From NCBI GenBank assembly GCA_020440745.1, contig JAGRNM010000094.1:1-5856 (forward strand): a DNA stretch of 5,856 bases, given 5' to 3'. Every line of letters starts with the position of its first letter. Position 1 is the stretch's first letter. Under the pieces are notes generated by a model. It saw nothing but the letters and a program-made list of their open reading frames with translations, was not told the origin of the DNA and did not search any database. Shown piece after piece: positions 1 through 4,977 of the stretch. Source of the DNA: Deltaproteobacteria bacterium (GTDB lineage Bacteria > UBA10199 > DSSB01). The position numbers were made by a program, and so were the translations under genes.

Positions 1-157
1 AAATTTTCGCTTTAAAGAAAAAGGCGTTAAAGAAATTAAAAATTAAAAGCCACTTTGTCCTTGGCAGACAAGCCTTTTCTTAAAGACCTCCCGCGTTATA
101 TCCATTCCTTGACTATCTGCCCCCTATTCTTTAAACTTCCCCACCTTTAGTTTATAG
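1..157. other. A/T-rich leader; possible tail of an upstream gene
   Basis: No complete gene is visible here. On the + strand one open frame runs in from the window edge and stops at TAA 44-46, reading NFRFKEKGVKEIKN; another stops at 81-83 and ends KSHFVLGRQAFS. Either could be the C-terminus of a gene cut by the window edge, and I cannot choose firmly. An imperfect hairpin pairs AAAAG (45-49) and TTGTC (55-59) with GACAA (67-71) and CTTTT (74-78). It would sit directly after the first stop and could be a weak terminator, but the stem has an internal loop and no clean T-run. The minus strand offers only a 20-codon frame. Confidence 0.3.
109..137 (+). promoter_or_regulatory. Possible sigma70-type promoter for the 199-aa gene
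   Basis: TTGACT (109-114) matches 5 of 6 bases of the -35 consensus. It is followed, after exactly 17 bases, by TAAACT (132-137), which matches 4 of 6 bases of the -10 consensus. Transcription would begin near 144 and give a leader of about 30 bases with the ribosome site at 163-167. TATAGT at 153-158 is a better -10 by sequence, but its start point would fall on the ribosome site. AT-rich DNA yields such matches by chance, so this is tentative. Confidence 0.35.
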
Positions 158-162
158 TTGAA

Positions 163-167
163 AAGGA
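163..167 (+). promoter_or_regulatory. Ribosome binding site that favours the ATG at 173
   Basis: AAGGA lies 5 bases upstream of ATG 173-175. The longer reading frame from TTG at 158 would contain this site inside its own coding sequence and has no purine-rich site of its own. The ATG at 173 is therefore the better start. Confidence 0.6.
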
Positions 168-172
168 AAAGC

Positions 173-772
173 ATGACTTCCCCCACCAGTCTACTTTGTA
201 AGGCCTCTGATCCTTATTATGAGTTACCTCAAGAATTTTTAGATAAAAATGATCATGAGGTTATTCCCCACACTACCTTTATTTCTCACGATCGAAGTAT
301 TAAAATTAATATTACTTACGGAGAACTTAAAAAAGCTGCCGAAAGCTGTGGCAATCCAAACCAGCTAAGTCAAAGCGAGCTTAAAGAATTAATGGCGAGA
401 CACCGAGAAGAACTTAAGGTTTTTCAAGGAAAAAATCCTAAGACTCAAAGCAGCTTTTCTCTCTACTCAGAAAGATTAAGCCTAGAAGAGTCCAGTGCTG
501 AGTTATTAAAAATCTTAGAAAGCGAAAAGAGTAAATCCGTCGCAAAACTAAACCCTGTCCCTTTTTCTGAAAGAGCAACCAATATCTCAAAAAAAGGAGC
601 ATTGTTTTCGCTATACGCTGGCTTGACTAATTCGACTTCAGACTTGATCAAACAATACTCTCCCATGGAGTTAATAATCTTTTTATCCGCAAGAGTACTT
701 TATCAAGTTTTTCATTATCAAGAGACACAAAAAACACCATCATCAGAAAAAGCTTTGGCAAGGCAAGTCTAG
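173..772 (+). CDS. Hypothetical protein, 199 aa
   Basis: I do not recognise this protein. It has no signal peptide, no lipobox and no clear membrane segment, so it is probably cytoplasmic. It is polar and Ser/Lys/Glu-rich. Residues about 65-85 and 103-122 look like charged helices, and a more hydrophobic helix (about 165-181, MELIIFLSARVLYQVF) lies near the C-terminus, before a polar, Lys/Ser-containing tail. There are only two Cys (9 and 60) and no obvious catalytic motif. The ATG at 173 is preferred over TTG at 158 because of the AAGGA site. The reading frame is long, uninterrupted and has natural A/T-rich codon use, so it is probably a real gene. Its stop TAG (770-772) is one base from the stop of the convergent yajQ gene. 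The function cannot be inferred. Confidence 0.6.
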   Translation: MTSPTSLLCKASDPYYELPQEFLDKNDHEVIPHTTFISHDRSIKINITYGELKKAAESCGNPNQLSQSELKELMARHREELKVFQGKNPKTQSSFSLYSERLSLEESSAELLKILESEKSKSVAKLNPVPFSERATNISKKGALFSLYAGLTNSTSDLIKQYSPMELIIFLSARVLYQVFHYQETQKTPSSEKALARQV

Positions 773-773
773 A

Positions 774-1259
774 TTAATCTCTAAAATTTTTAAACTGCAA
801 GGGCACTTCCCAATCGTTTTCTTTTAAAAAACTAATCACTTCTTGCAAATCATCTCTTTTTTTACCAGTTACTCTAACTTGATCTCCCTGAATCTGGGAC
901 TGCACTTTGAGCTTACTGTCTTTAATAGCTTTATTAATTTTTTTTCCAAGCTCTTGACTAATACCCTCAACAATCTTGACCTCACACTTAGCTAAACCAC
1001 CGGCTGCGTCTTCTACCTTACCAAAGTCTAAAACCCGAGAATCCAGCCCTCTTTTGATAGCCTTAGAAAGCAACACATCCTGTAGGGCCTTCATCTTGTA
1101 CTCATCATCACTTAAAAGCTTGATCAAATCTTTCTCCAAATTCACTTCGCTCTTAGAAGCCCTAAAATCATAACGCTGAGTGATTTCTTTGATCGTCTGA
1201 TTAACAGCATTGTCTAATTCTTGCTTGTCTACTTCGCTGACTACATCAAAAGAAGGCAT
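774..1259 (-). CDS. yajQ: YajQ family nucleotide-binding protein (UPF0234)
   Basis: This is a full-length YajQ/UPF0234 family protein of 161 aa; the family is typically about 160-165 aa. Family hallmarks are visible: the N-terminal MPSFDVVSEVD, RYDFRASK at 29-36, QSQIQGDQVRVTGKKRDDLQ at about 120-139, and the C-terminal PLQFKNFRD. The fold consists of two ferredoxin/RNP-like alpha-beta domains. Family members are soluble cytoplasmic proteins. Some bind cyclic di-GMP and act with a transcription factor (shown for a Xanthomonas member), and binding to nucleic acid or nucleotide has been reported for others; which role applies here is not known. The start is well supported: AAGGAGT at 1264-1270 (read on the minus strand) ends 4 bases before the ATG. 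It is divergent from the nucleotidyltransferase gene across 55 bases and convergent with the 199-aa gene. Confidence 0.96.
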   Translation of the reverse strand: MPSFDVVSEVDKQELDNAVNQTIKEITQRYDFRASKSEVNLEKDLIKLLSDDEYKMKALQDVLLSKAIKRGLDSRVLDFGKVEDAAGGLAKCEVKIVEGISQELGKKINKAIKDSKLKVQSQIQGDQVRVTGKKRDDLQEVISFLKENDWEVPLQFKNFRD

Positions 1260-1314
1260 AGTAACTCCTTAATTAATACTTGCTAAAAAATAGGCTTTTC
1301 GCTCAACTAATACC

Positions 1315-1824
1315 ATGAAGCAAACTCTTCAAGTGATTAATCAATTAGAAAAAGAAGGCATAATCAAAACTTATGCCATGGGGGGCGCCACTGCTCTGCT
1401 TTTCTACACAGAGCCCGCTTTGACTTTTGACATCGATATTTTTATTTTTCTTCCCGAAAGCCAACAAAAAAATTCTTTAATTAACCTTAGCCCTCTTTAT
1501 CAGGCACTTGAAAAAAAAGGCTATTCTTCTAAAAAAGAACATATCCTCATTGAGGGTATTGCCGTGCAGTTTATCCCTGCTTATAATGCCTTAGTGACTG
1601 AAGCAGTCCAAAAAGCTACAAAGAAAAATTACGAAGTCCTTGAAATCAAGGTATTAAGTTTAGAGTATCTTTTGGCAATTATGCTGGACACTAACCGTCC
1701 CAAAGACCGGGAACGTATTAATTATTTGATTAAAGAAACTAACTATAGCTCAGAAGTCCTAAGAGATATTTTAAAAGATCACTCACTAATAAAAAAGTGG
1801 GAGAATAATTTTGGAAAAATTTAA
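1315..1824 (+). CDS. Minimal nucleotidyltransferase-like protein (AbiEii/DUF6036-like)
   Basis: This 169-aa protein has the signature of the DNA polymerase beta-like nucleotidyltransferase superfamily. A Gly-Gly motif (MGGATAL, G23-G24) is followed about 15 residues later by TFDIDIFI, giving the metal-binding pair D39-x-D41. A later segment, KVLSLEYLLAIML (about 112-124) followed by RPKDRERI (128-135), resembles the 'LspE-LlalKl...R-KD' stretch of AbiEii/AbiGii-type and DUF6036-type NTases. The strand that usually bears the third acidic residue may correspond to AVQFIP (83-88), where Gln85 stands at the likely position. Such proteins transfer NMP groups to tRNA or protein, and several are toxins or antitoxins; the substrate here is unknown. 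A TAG at 1291-1293 limits the start, and no Shine-Dalgarno precedes the ATG, so initiation may be weak. The gene overlaps the next one by 14 bases. Confidence 0.8.
   Translation: MKQTLQVINQLEKEGIIKTYAMGGATALLFYTEPALTFDIDIFIFLPESQQKNSLINLSPLYQALEKKGYSSKKEHILIEGIAVQFIPAYNALVTEAVQKATKKNYEVLEIKVLSLEYLLAIMLDTNRPKDRERINYLIKETNYSSEVLRDILKDHSLIKKWENNFGKI
1799..1803 (+). promoter_or_regulatory. Ribosome binding site for the overlapping TTG-started small gene
   Basis: GGGAG lies inside the 3' end of the nucleotidyltransferase gene, 7 bases before the TTG at 1811-1813. It is a stronger site than anything in front of the nucleotidyltransferase itself, and it decides the unusual start of the 56-aa gene. 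Confidence 0.65.
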
Positions 1825-1981
1825 AAAAATAGAAGATCTATTTAAAGCTAAAGAAGCCAGAAGAAAAGAATTAGCAAAACTGCCTATCGAGGAAAAGGTA
1901 AGAATACTAGTCAAGTTACAAAAGCTTGCTATTCCTATCTTAAAGTCTCGTGGTATTAAAAAAGAAGCTTGGAAACTGTAA
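1811..1981 (+). CDS. Small basic helical protein, partner of the nucleotidyltransferase (56 aa)
   Basis: This frame starts at TTG (1811) and ends at TAA (1979-1981), giving 56 residues that begin MEKFKKIEDLFKAKEARRKE and end KKEAWKL. It is strongly basic (18 Lys/Arg against 8 Asp/Glu). It looks like two or three amphipathic helices broken by Pro25 and Pro42: an N-terminal charged helix (about 4-24), a hydrophobic-patterned helix (26-40, EEKVRILVKLQKLA) and a short tail ending in Trp. It overlaps the nucleotidyltransferase gene by 14 bases with a good ribosome site, which implies translational coupling and a joint function. From memory, short proteins with a similar 'KELA-LP-EEK-RILVKLQ' pattern accompany NTases of this type elsewhere; I cannot check this here. 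An antitoxin or RNA-binding subunit is the natural guess, but nothing in the sequence proves it. There is no ATG start, and an automated search limited to longer frames would miss it. Confidence 0.7.
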   Translation: MEKFKKIEDLFKAKEARRKELAKLPIEEKVRILVKLQKLAIPILKSRGIKKEAWKL

Positions 1982-1985
1982 ACAC

Positions 1986-2357
1986 TTAATCGCCTTCATG
2001 CACATCTTCCCGGATATAAGTTGTTCCTTCAAAAACAAACTCTGTTTGTGATTCGTTTAATTCAAGGACGAACTCGCCAGGCTCTGGTTGAAAGAAACTT
2101 TCAAAACTAAGTCTTAATTGATTTTCACTAGGCAAAAAATAACTCCCACCGCTACCAAGGTCGGAATGATACCAAGAAAAATCAGACTCACGAAAAACAA
2201 AACTCCAATAACCATAAGCCGGTCCCTCCGGCCCCAATCCTACCCATTTCTTTGATGATCGTGAATAAAAAGTATAGCCCTCTAAACTAGTAGCACTCCC
2301 ACAGGCAGCAAGGGCCAAAATCGTAGCCATTAAAAAAATGAATTTTATTTTTTTCAT
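1986..2357 (-). CDS. Small beta-rich lipoprotein, 123 aa
   Basis: Predicted exported lipoprotein. It has a positively charged N-terminus (MKKIK), a hydrophobic core (FIFLMATILA) and the lipobox LAAC with Cys19 as the lipidated residue. Gly20 at +2 gives no inner-membrane retention signal, so outer-membrane sorting is expected if Lol rules apply. The mature part, about 105 residues, is rich in aromatic residues and looks all-beta: GYTFYS, WSFVFRE, FSWYHSD, GSYFLPSENQLRLSF, EFVLEL and TEFVFEGTTYI alternate in short strands. That is the pattern of a small lipocalin-like or ligand-binding barrel, but I recognise no named family. It has no Cys other than the lipid anchor. The start is awkward: no Shine-Dalgarno is seen, and the U-tract of a strong hairpin ends only 4 bases before the ATG. 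Its stop lies 4 bases from that of the convergent 56-aa gene. Confidence 0.8.
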   Translation of the reverse strand: MKKIKFIFLMATILALAACGSATSLEGYTFYSRSSKKWVGLGPEGPAYGYWSFVFRESDFSWYHSDLGSGGSYFLPSENQLRLSFESFFQPEPGEFVLELNESQTEFVFEGTTYIREDVHEGD

Positions 2358-2361
2358 ATTT

Positions 2362-2401
2362 AAAAATATTTCACGGGAAGCCTAAAGGCTCCCCGTGAAA
2401 T
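2362..2401 (-). terminator. Strong hairpin terminator after the beta-propeller gene
   Basis: Arms 2368-2382 and 2387-2401 pair over about 15 bases around a 4-base loop (2383-2386). The only imperfection is the pair 2378/2391, which is a G-U wobble in minus-strand RNA but an A-C mismatch in plus-strand RNA. This indicates that the structure works on the minus strand. It includes GGGGAGCC/GGCTTCCC at the top and, one base beyond the stem, runs into five T (2366-2362). It lies 34 bases beyond the stop of the 618-aa gene and ends 4 bases before the next start codon. Confidence 0.88.
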
Positions 2402-2434
2402 TTGAAGAAGTTTCGATGCTATTATTAGATTTAT

Positions 2435-4291
2435 TTAAAGAAGCTCAGGTGTATCAATGGCAATCCCACCGCCATAGTAAACTGCATCAAAATCTTCAAA
2501 AACTTCTCGGTATAATTCGTCGACTAACCCGTTTAAAATACCGTCCATCGTATGCACCTTAAGACCCTGTTTAGAATAAGTATAAAGGGTATCGCCTACT
2601 TCTATAGAACGCTCGATACTAGCTCCATAATAATCGTCTTCTCTAAGATCATCATGACTTAAAGAAACTAAAAGACCCAAGCCAGCCTCTGTCACTTGAT
2701 AAGCCTTTAGACTAGAACTAAGACCTGTGTCCGTCCAAGCATCAATAGGAATAAAAATCACACCCTCTGGCAAGACCGTCACACTGCGATGACCATTAAA
2801 ACTATTGGCTAAAGAACTAGCATCTTCCGCAACCACTACTTGATCAATCATCGTGACTGACCCTGGTGCACGCACATCAAAGAGGGCTGCTACTACTTGA
2901 TTACTATCCTGACCAATACTAACTAAATATTGATCCACACCGTTTTCCTGAGTCACAGCCAAATAGCCTGGTCGGCCGGCCAAAGGGATTTCGTCCGTGA
3001 CCTTAGGATCGGTAGGATCGCTCAAATCAATCCTAATCAAAGGATCAGAAAAAGCTAGCTTAACTGCCGTAGCCACATAAGCCACCTCTTCATAGATACG
3101 ACTAGACTCCACCACCTCATCAGGCGGAGCAAAACTTACCTGACCTAAAACAGGCAAAGTAGGATCCTTTAAGTCCAAAACCCACAGGGTATTAATACTA
3201 TCAATCCCTGCATCCCAACGATGGGTACTAGTCACTACACGTAAGGTCCCTTGGTCTAAAGACTCATTAAGATCAAACTGGTTTTTAATACTGCCAGCCA
3301 AAGTTGTATCCCCTGCAGACTCCACCGTGGCATCACTAGCATTAAGAGCCATGGCAAAGACCTTAGTACTATCCTCTTGCCACCTTTGAAGCGGCAAAAA
3401 GAGGTGTCTAGGGGAAACATATAAATCATTAATAAAAGAACCGTCGCTGAAAAGGTGTAAGGGCTTTTCGGCCGTAGCAGATTCACCCGCCAAATTAATT
3501 CCATAAAGACTAATATGACTTGCCGAGGCCATACCGTCTTCCAAAGCCACCGGCAGATAAGAACGCTGACAATCGGTCTCGTTAAAACCTAAACTTTCTA
3601 CCGAACTATAATCAGAAGTAACCACAAAAATACTAGCCGCTTGCGCCTCTTGTACCAAACGACTGTTAAGATAAGAACCCCTCAAAGTATAATCAGCAAG
3701 TACATTAGGCTGAGTAGGACTACTCAAATCATAAATCCTAACTAAAGTAGTATCCACGCTAGAACCGGGATAAGAAGCGGCATAGTTTTCTACAGGACCA
3801 TGGGCCATGATTGCGACCTTGCTGCCCCATACATAAAACTCAATAGCCTGCTGACTATAAAACTCCGATCCTTCAAAATCAAAAGCTATATAATGCAACC
3901 TTTGCGGATTTTGTGGATCACTAATGTCATGCACATAAAGACCAGTGCTAGAAAGACTATAAAGTGTATTGCCTTCTACTTTAAATAAACTAGCTTCTTC
4001 TACCAAAGCCTCAGTAGCACTGGCACCCTCAACAGTGGGAGCAGCATTAGCACTATCCGCCTGAGCTCCTTCTGCAGCACCCGTCAGGACTGGCTCACTA
4101 GGCTGGGCAATACCTTCTTCATAACTATAATTTTGCAAAGCACTTCCCACAACCGCTTGCATTTCTGAACAACTATTAAAGCTACGCATCCCTTGGATAC
4201 TAGGGCGCTGAGTGACGCTAGCTCCACCGCAGGCGGCCAGACTCATCAAAACTATTAATAAGCTAAATGCCTTACAACTATTCCTTTTCAT
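2435..4291 (-). CDS. Beta-propeller domain lipoprotein (PF09826-like), 618 aa
   Basis: Secreted lipoprotein with a C-terminal beta-propeller. The signal peptide (MKRNSCKAFSLLIVLMSLAAC) has lipobox LAAC with Cys21 as anchor. A Ser/Ala/Glu-rich tether follows (about 56-100). Propeller traits are the repeated 'D-(L/I)-x-x-P-x-x-P' edge: DISDPQNP (122-129), DLSSPTQP (188-195), DLKDPTLP (373-380) and DLSDPTDP (422-429). Further matches to the PF09826 layout are NQFDLNESLDQGTLRVVTS (337-355), SSRIYEEVAYVAT (396-408), DPLIRIDLS (416-424), HRSVTVLPEGVIFIPI (501-516) and IEVGDTLYTYSKQGLKVH (563-580). The usual 'VDEADIVKTDG' signature survives only as VEEASLFKVEG (97-107), so this is a diverged member. 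The family's function is unknown; envelope binding or scaffolding is likely. AAGGAG (4305-4300), 8 bases before the ATG, supports the start. Two mature Cys other than the anchor (41, 241) could form a disulfide. Confidence 0.87.
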   Translation of the reverse strand: MKRNSCKAFSLLIVLMSLAACGGASVTQRPSIQGMRSFNSCSEMQAVVGSALQNYSYEEGIAQPSEPVLTGAAEGAQADSANAAPTVEGASATEALVEEASLFKVEGNTLYSLSSTGLYVHDISDPQNPQRLHYIAFDFEGSEFYSQQAIEFYVWGSKVAIMAHGPVENYAASYPGSSVDTTLVRIYDLSSPTQPNVLADYTLRGSYLNSRLVQEAQAASIFVVTSDYSSVESLGFNETDCQRSYLPVALEDGMASASHISLYGINLAGESATAEKPLHLFSDGSFINDLYVSPRHLFLPLQRWQEDSTKVFAMALNASDATVESAGDTTLAGSIKNQFDLNESLDQGTLRVVTSTHRWDAGIDSINTLWVLDLKDPTLPVLGQVSFAPPDEVVESSRIYEEVAYVATAVKLAFSDPLIRIDLSDPTDPKVTDEIPLAGRPGYLAVTQENGVDQYLVSIGQDSNQVVAALFDVRAPGSVTMIDQVVVAEDASSLANSFNGHRSVTVLPEGVIFIPIDAWTDTGLSSSLKAYQVTEAGLGLLVSLSHDDLREDDYYGASIERSIEVGDTLYTYSKQGLKVHTMDGILNGLVDELYREVFEDFDAVYYGGGIAIDTPELL

Positions 4292-4373
4292 TTTAGATTC
4301 TCCTTAAAATTAAAATCTTTCTACAAAAACAAACTAGATTAAAGAAACTAAAGAGTAAAACTAAGATCTCTTT

Positions 4374-4406
4374 AAAAAAGCCTTTGTGTATTCTTAAGAA
4401 TACACA
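4374..4406 (-). terminator. 22-base perfect palindrome plus T-tract: terminator or operator
   Basis: Positions 4385-4406 form a perfect dyad (half site TGTGTATTCTT). As minus-strand RNA it folds into a 9-bp stem with a TTAA loop, starting 2 bases after the stop codon of the 184-aa lipoprotein gene. A run of six T (4379-4374) follows, but only after a 5-base gap (AAGGC), which is not ideal for an intrinsic terminator. The stem is also A/T-rich. A zero-spacer perfect dyad can equally be a protein-binding operator; it lies about 95-115 bases upstream of the beta-propeller start codon, where a regulator of that gene could act. Confidence 0.55.
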
Positions 4407-4408
4407 GC

Positions 4409-4963
4409 CTAACAAGCACTATCTCCCGATGGGTGTATGAGAGGAGGCGTATTTTCTTCCCCTACTTTTTCAATCACTAATAAACATTCCTCAGGTAACC
4501 AATCCCAAGTTGCTGCCTGGCTTAAGGAAGTACCCTCAAGCTCAGAACAGTTTAAAAGCTCCAATTGAGACTGGCAACCTTCCAAGAGCTTTAAATCAAT
4601 AGTTAAACTCTGATTGCTTAAACCTGTCTCTATTTCATCTACCGTAGTATAGCCTAAAGTATCCAAGCCCAATAACTGAGGCAAAACAGTAGAAGCACTT
4701 TCTAGTAGACTAAGCTCACAAGATTCCACACCGATCCCAGTCCCACACATAAAAGGCTTATCACAAAACACCGAACCTACCTCACTAAGGTCTTGTGAAG
4801 TAGTCGTAGCTTGGGTCTGAAAACTAACCATACAACTAACTCCCGATGGACTATTGCCGGTTTCGGTGCCCAGCCCACAAGCAGCCAAACTAAAACCTAA
4901 AACCAAAGCCAACACTAAAGCTTTTTGTTTAAAAAATCTGAGAGTCTTATTCAAAGGTGCCAT
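4409..4963 (-). CDS. Cysteine-rich lipoprotein, 184 aa
   Basis: Predicted lipoprotein. A long positively charged n-region (MAPLNKTLRFFKQK) precedes a hydrophobic stretch (ALVLALVLGFS) and the lipobox LAAC with Cys29 as lipidated residue. The mature chain begins C-GLGTETGNS, a Gly/Thr-rich spacer. It has eight further Cys (44, 67, 73, 82, 130, 139, 160, 184), an even number that suits up to four disulfides in the periplasm or at the surface. Cys67-Cys82 form one cluster, and Cys130 to the C-terminal Cys184 another. Between them lies an acidic, Leu-rich region (84-128). I recognise no domain. The ATG is supported by AGGAG 9 bases upstream, and that site overlaps the stop codon of the DUF4423 gene, so the two are co-translated in one operon. 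It may be the target or output of that regulator. Confidence 0.82.
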   Translation of the reverse strand: MAPLNKTLRFFKQKALVLALVLGFSLAACGLGTETGNSPSGVSCMVSFQTQATTTSQDLSEVGSVFCDKPFMCGTGIGVESCELSLLESASTVLPQLLGLDTLGYTTVDEIETGLSNQSLTIDLKLLEGCQSQLELLNCSELEGTSLSQAATWDWLPEECLLVIEKVGEENTPPLIHPSGDSAC

Positions 4964-4972
4964 GATGATTTT

Positions 4973-4977
4973 CTCCT
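4973..4977 (-). promoter_or_regulatory. Ribosome site overlapping the stop codon of the upstream gene
   Basis: Read on the minus strand, the stop TAG of the DUF4423 gene (4978-4976) is part of the sequence TAGGAG. The AGGAG ribosome site of the lipoprotein gene therefore begins within that stop codon, 9 bases before the ATG. Ribosomes finishing the first gene are placed on the start of the second, which is the arrangement expected for translational coupling. Confidence 0.75.

Noticed and set aside
158..172. TTG at 158 as start of the first gene (204 aa)
   Set aside because: The AAGGA ribosome site at 163-167 would lie inside the coding region; it is ideally placed for ATG 173.
463..666. 67-codon frame on the minus strand inside the 199-aa gene
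   Set aside because: Antisense shadow of the longer gene; no ribosome site or recognisable protein features.
976..1173. 65-codon frame on the plus strand inside yajQ
   Set aside because: Lies wholly antisense to a certain YajQ gene; Ser-rich low-complexity translation typical of a shadow frame.
1260..1314. Promoters in the 55-base divergent gap between yajQ and the nucleotidyltransferase
   Set aside because: TTGCTA (1280) and, on the minus strand, TTGAGC resemble -35 boxes, but no -10 box sits at 16-18 bases; the promoters may lie elsewhere, so none is called.
1315..1981. Canonical AbiE or MNT-HEPN system
   Set aside because: The partner is only 56 aa; it lacks both an AbiEi-type winged helix and the HEPN R-4x-H motif, so neither label is justified.
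2368..2401. Hairpin as a plus-strand or bidirectional terminator
   Set aside because: The 2378/2391 position is a mismatch on the plus strand, no T-run follows in that direction, and no plus-strand gene ends upstream of it.
2361..2406. The inverted repeat as a mobile-element end or CRISPR-like repeat
   Set aside because: Only one copy is present, with no transposase, target duplication or spaced array in the window.
3256..3504. 82-codon minus-strand frame inside the beta-propeller gene
   Set aside because: Same strand but shifted frame relative to a well-supported propeller protein; no domain or ribosome site. There is no sign of a frameshift, since the propeller frame continues cleanly through it.
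3800..3988. 62-codon plus-strand frame inside the beta-propeller gene
   Set aside because: Antisense shadow with no supporting features.
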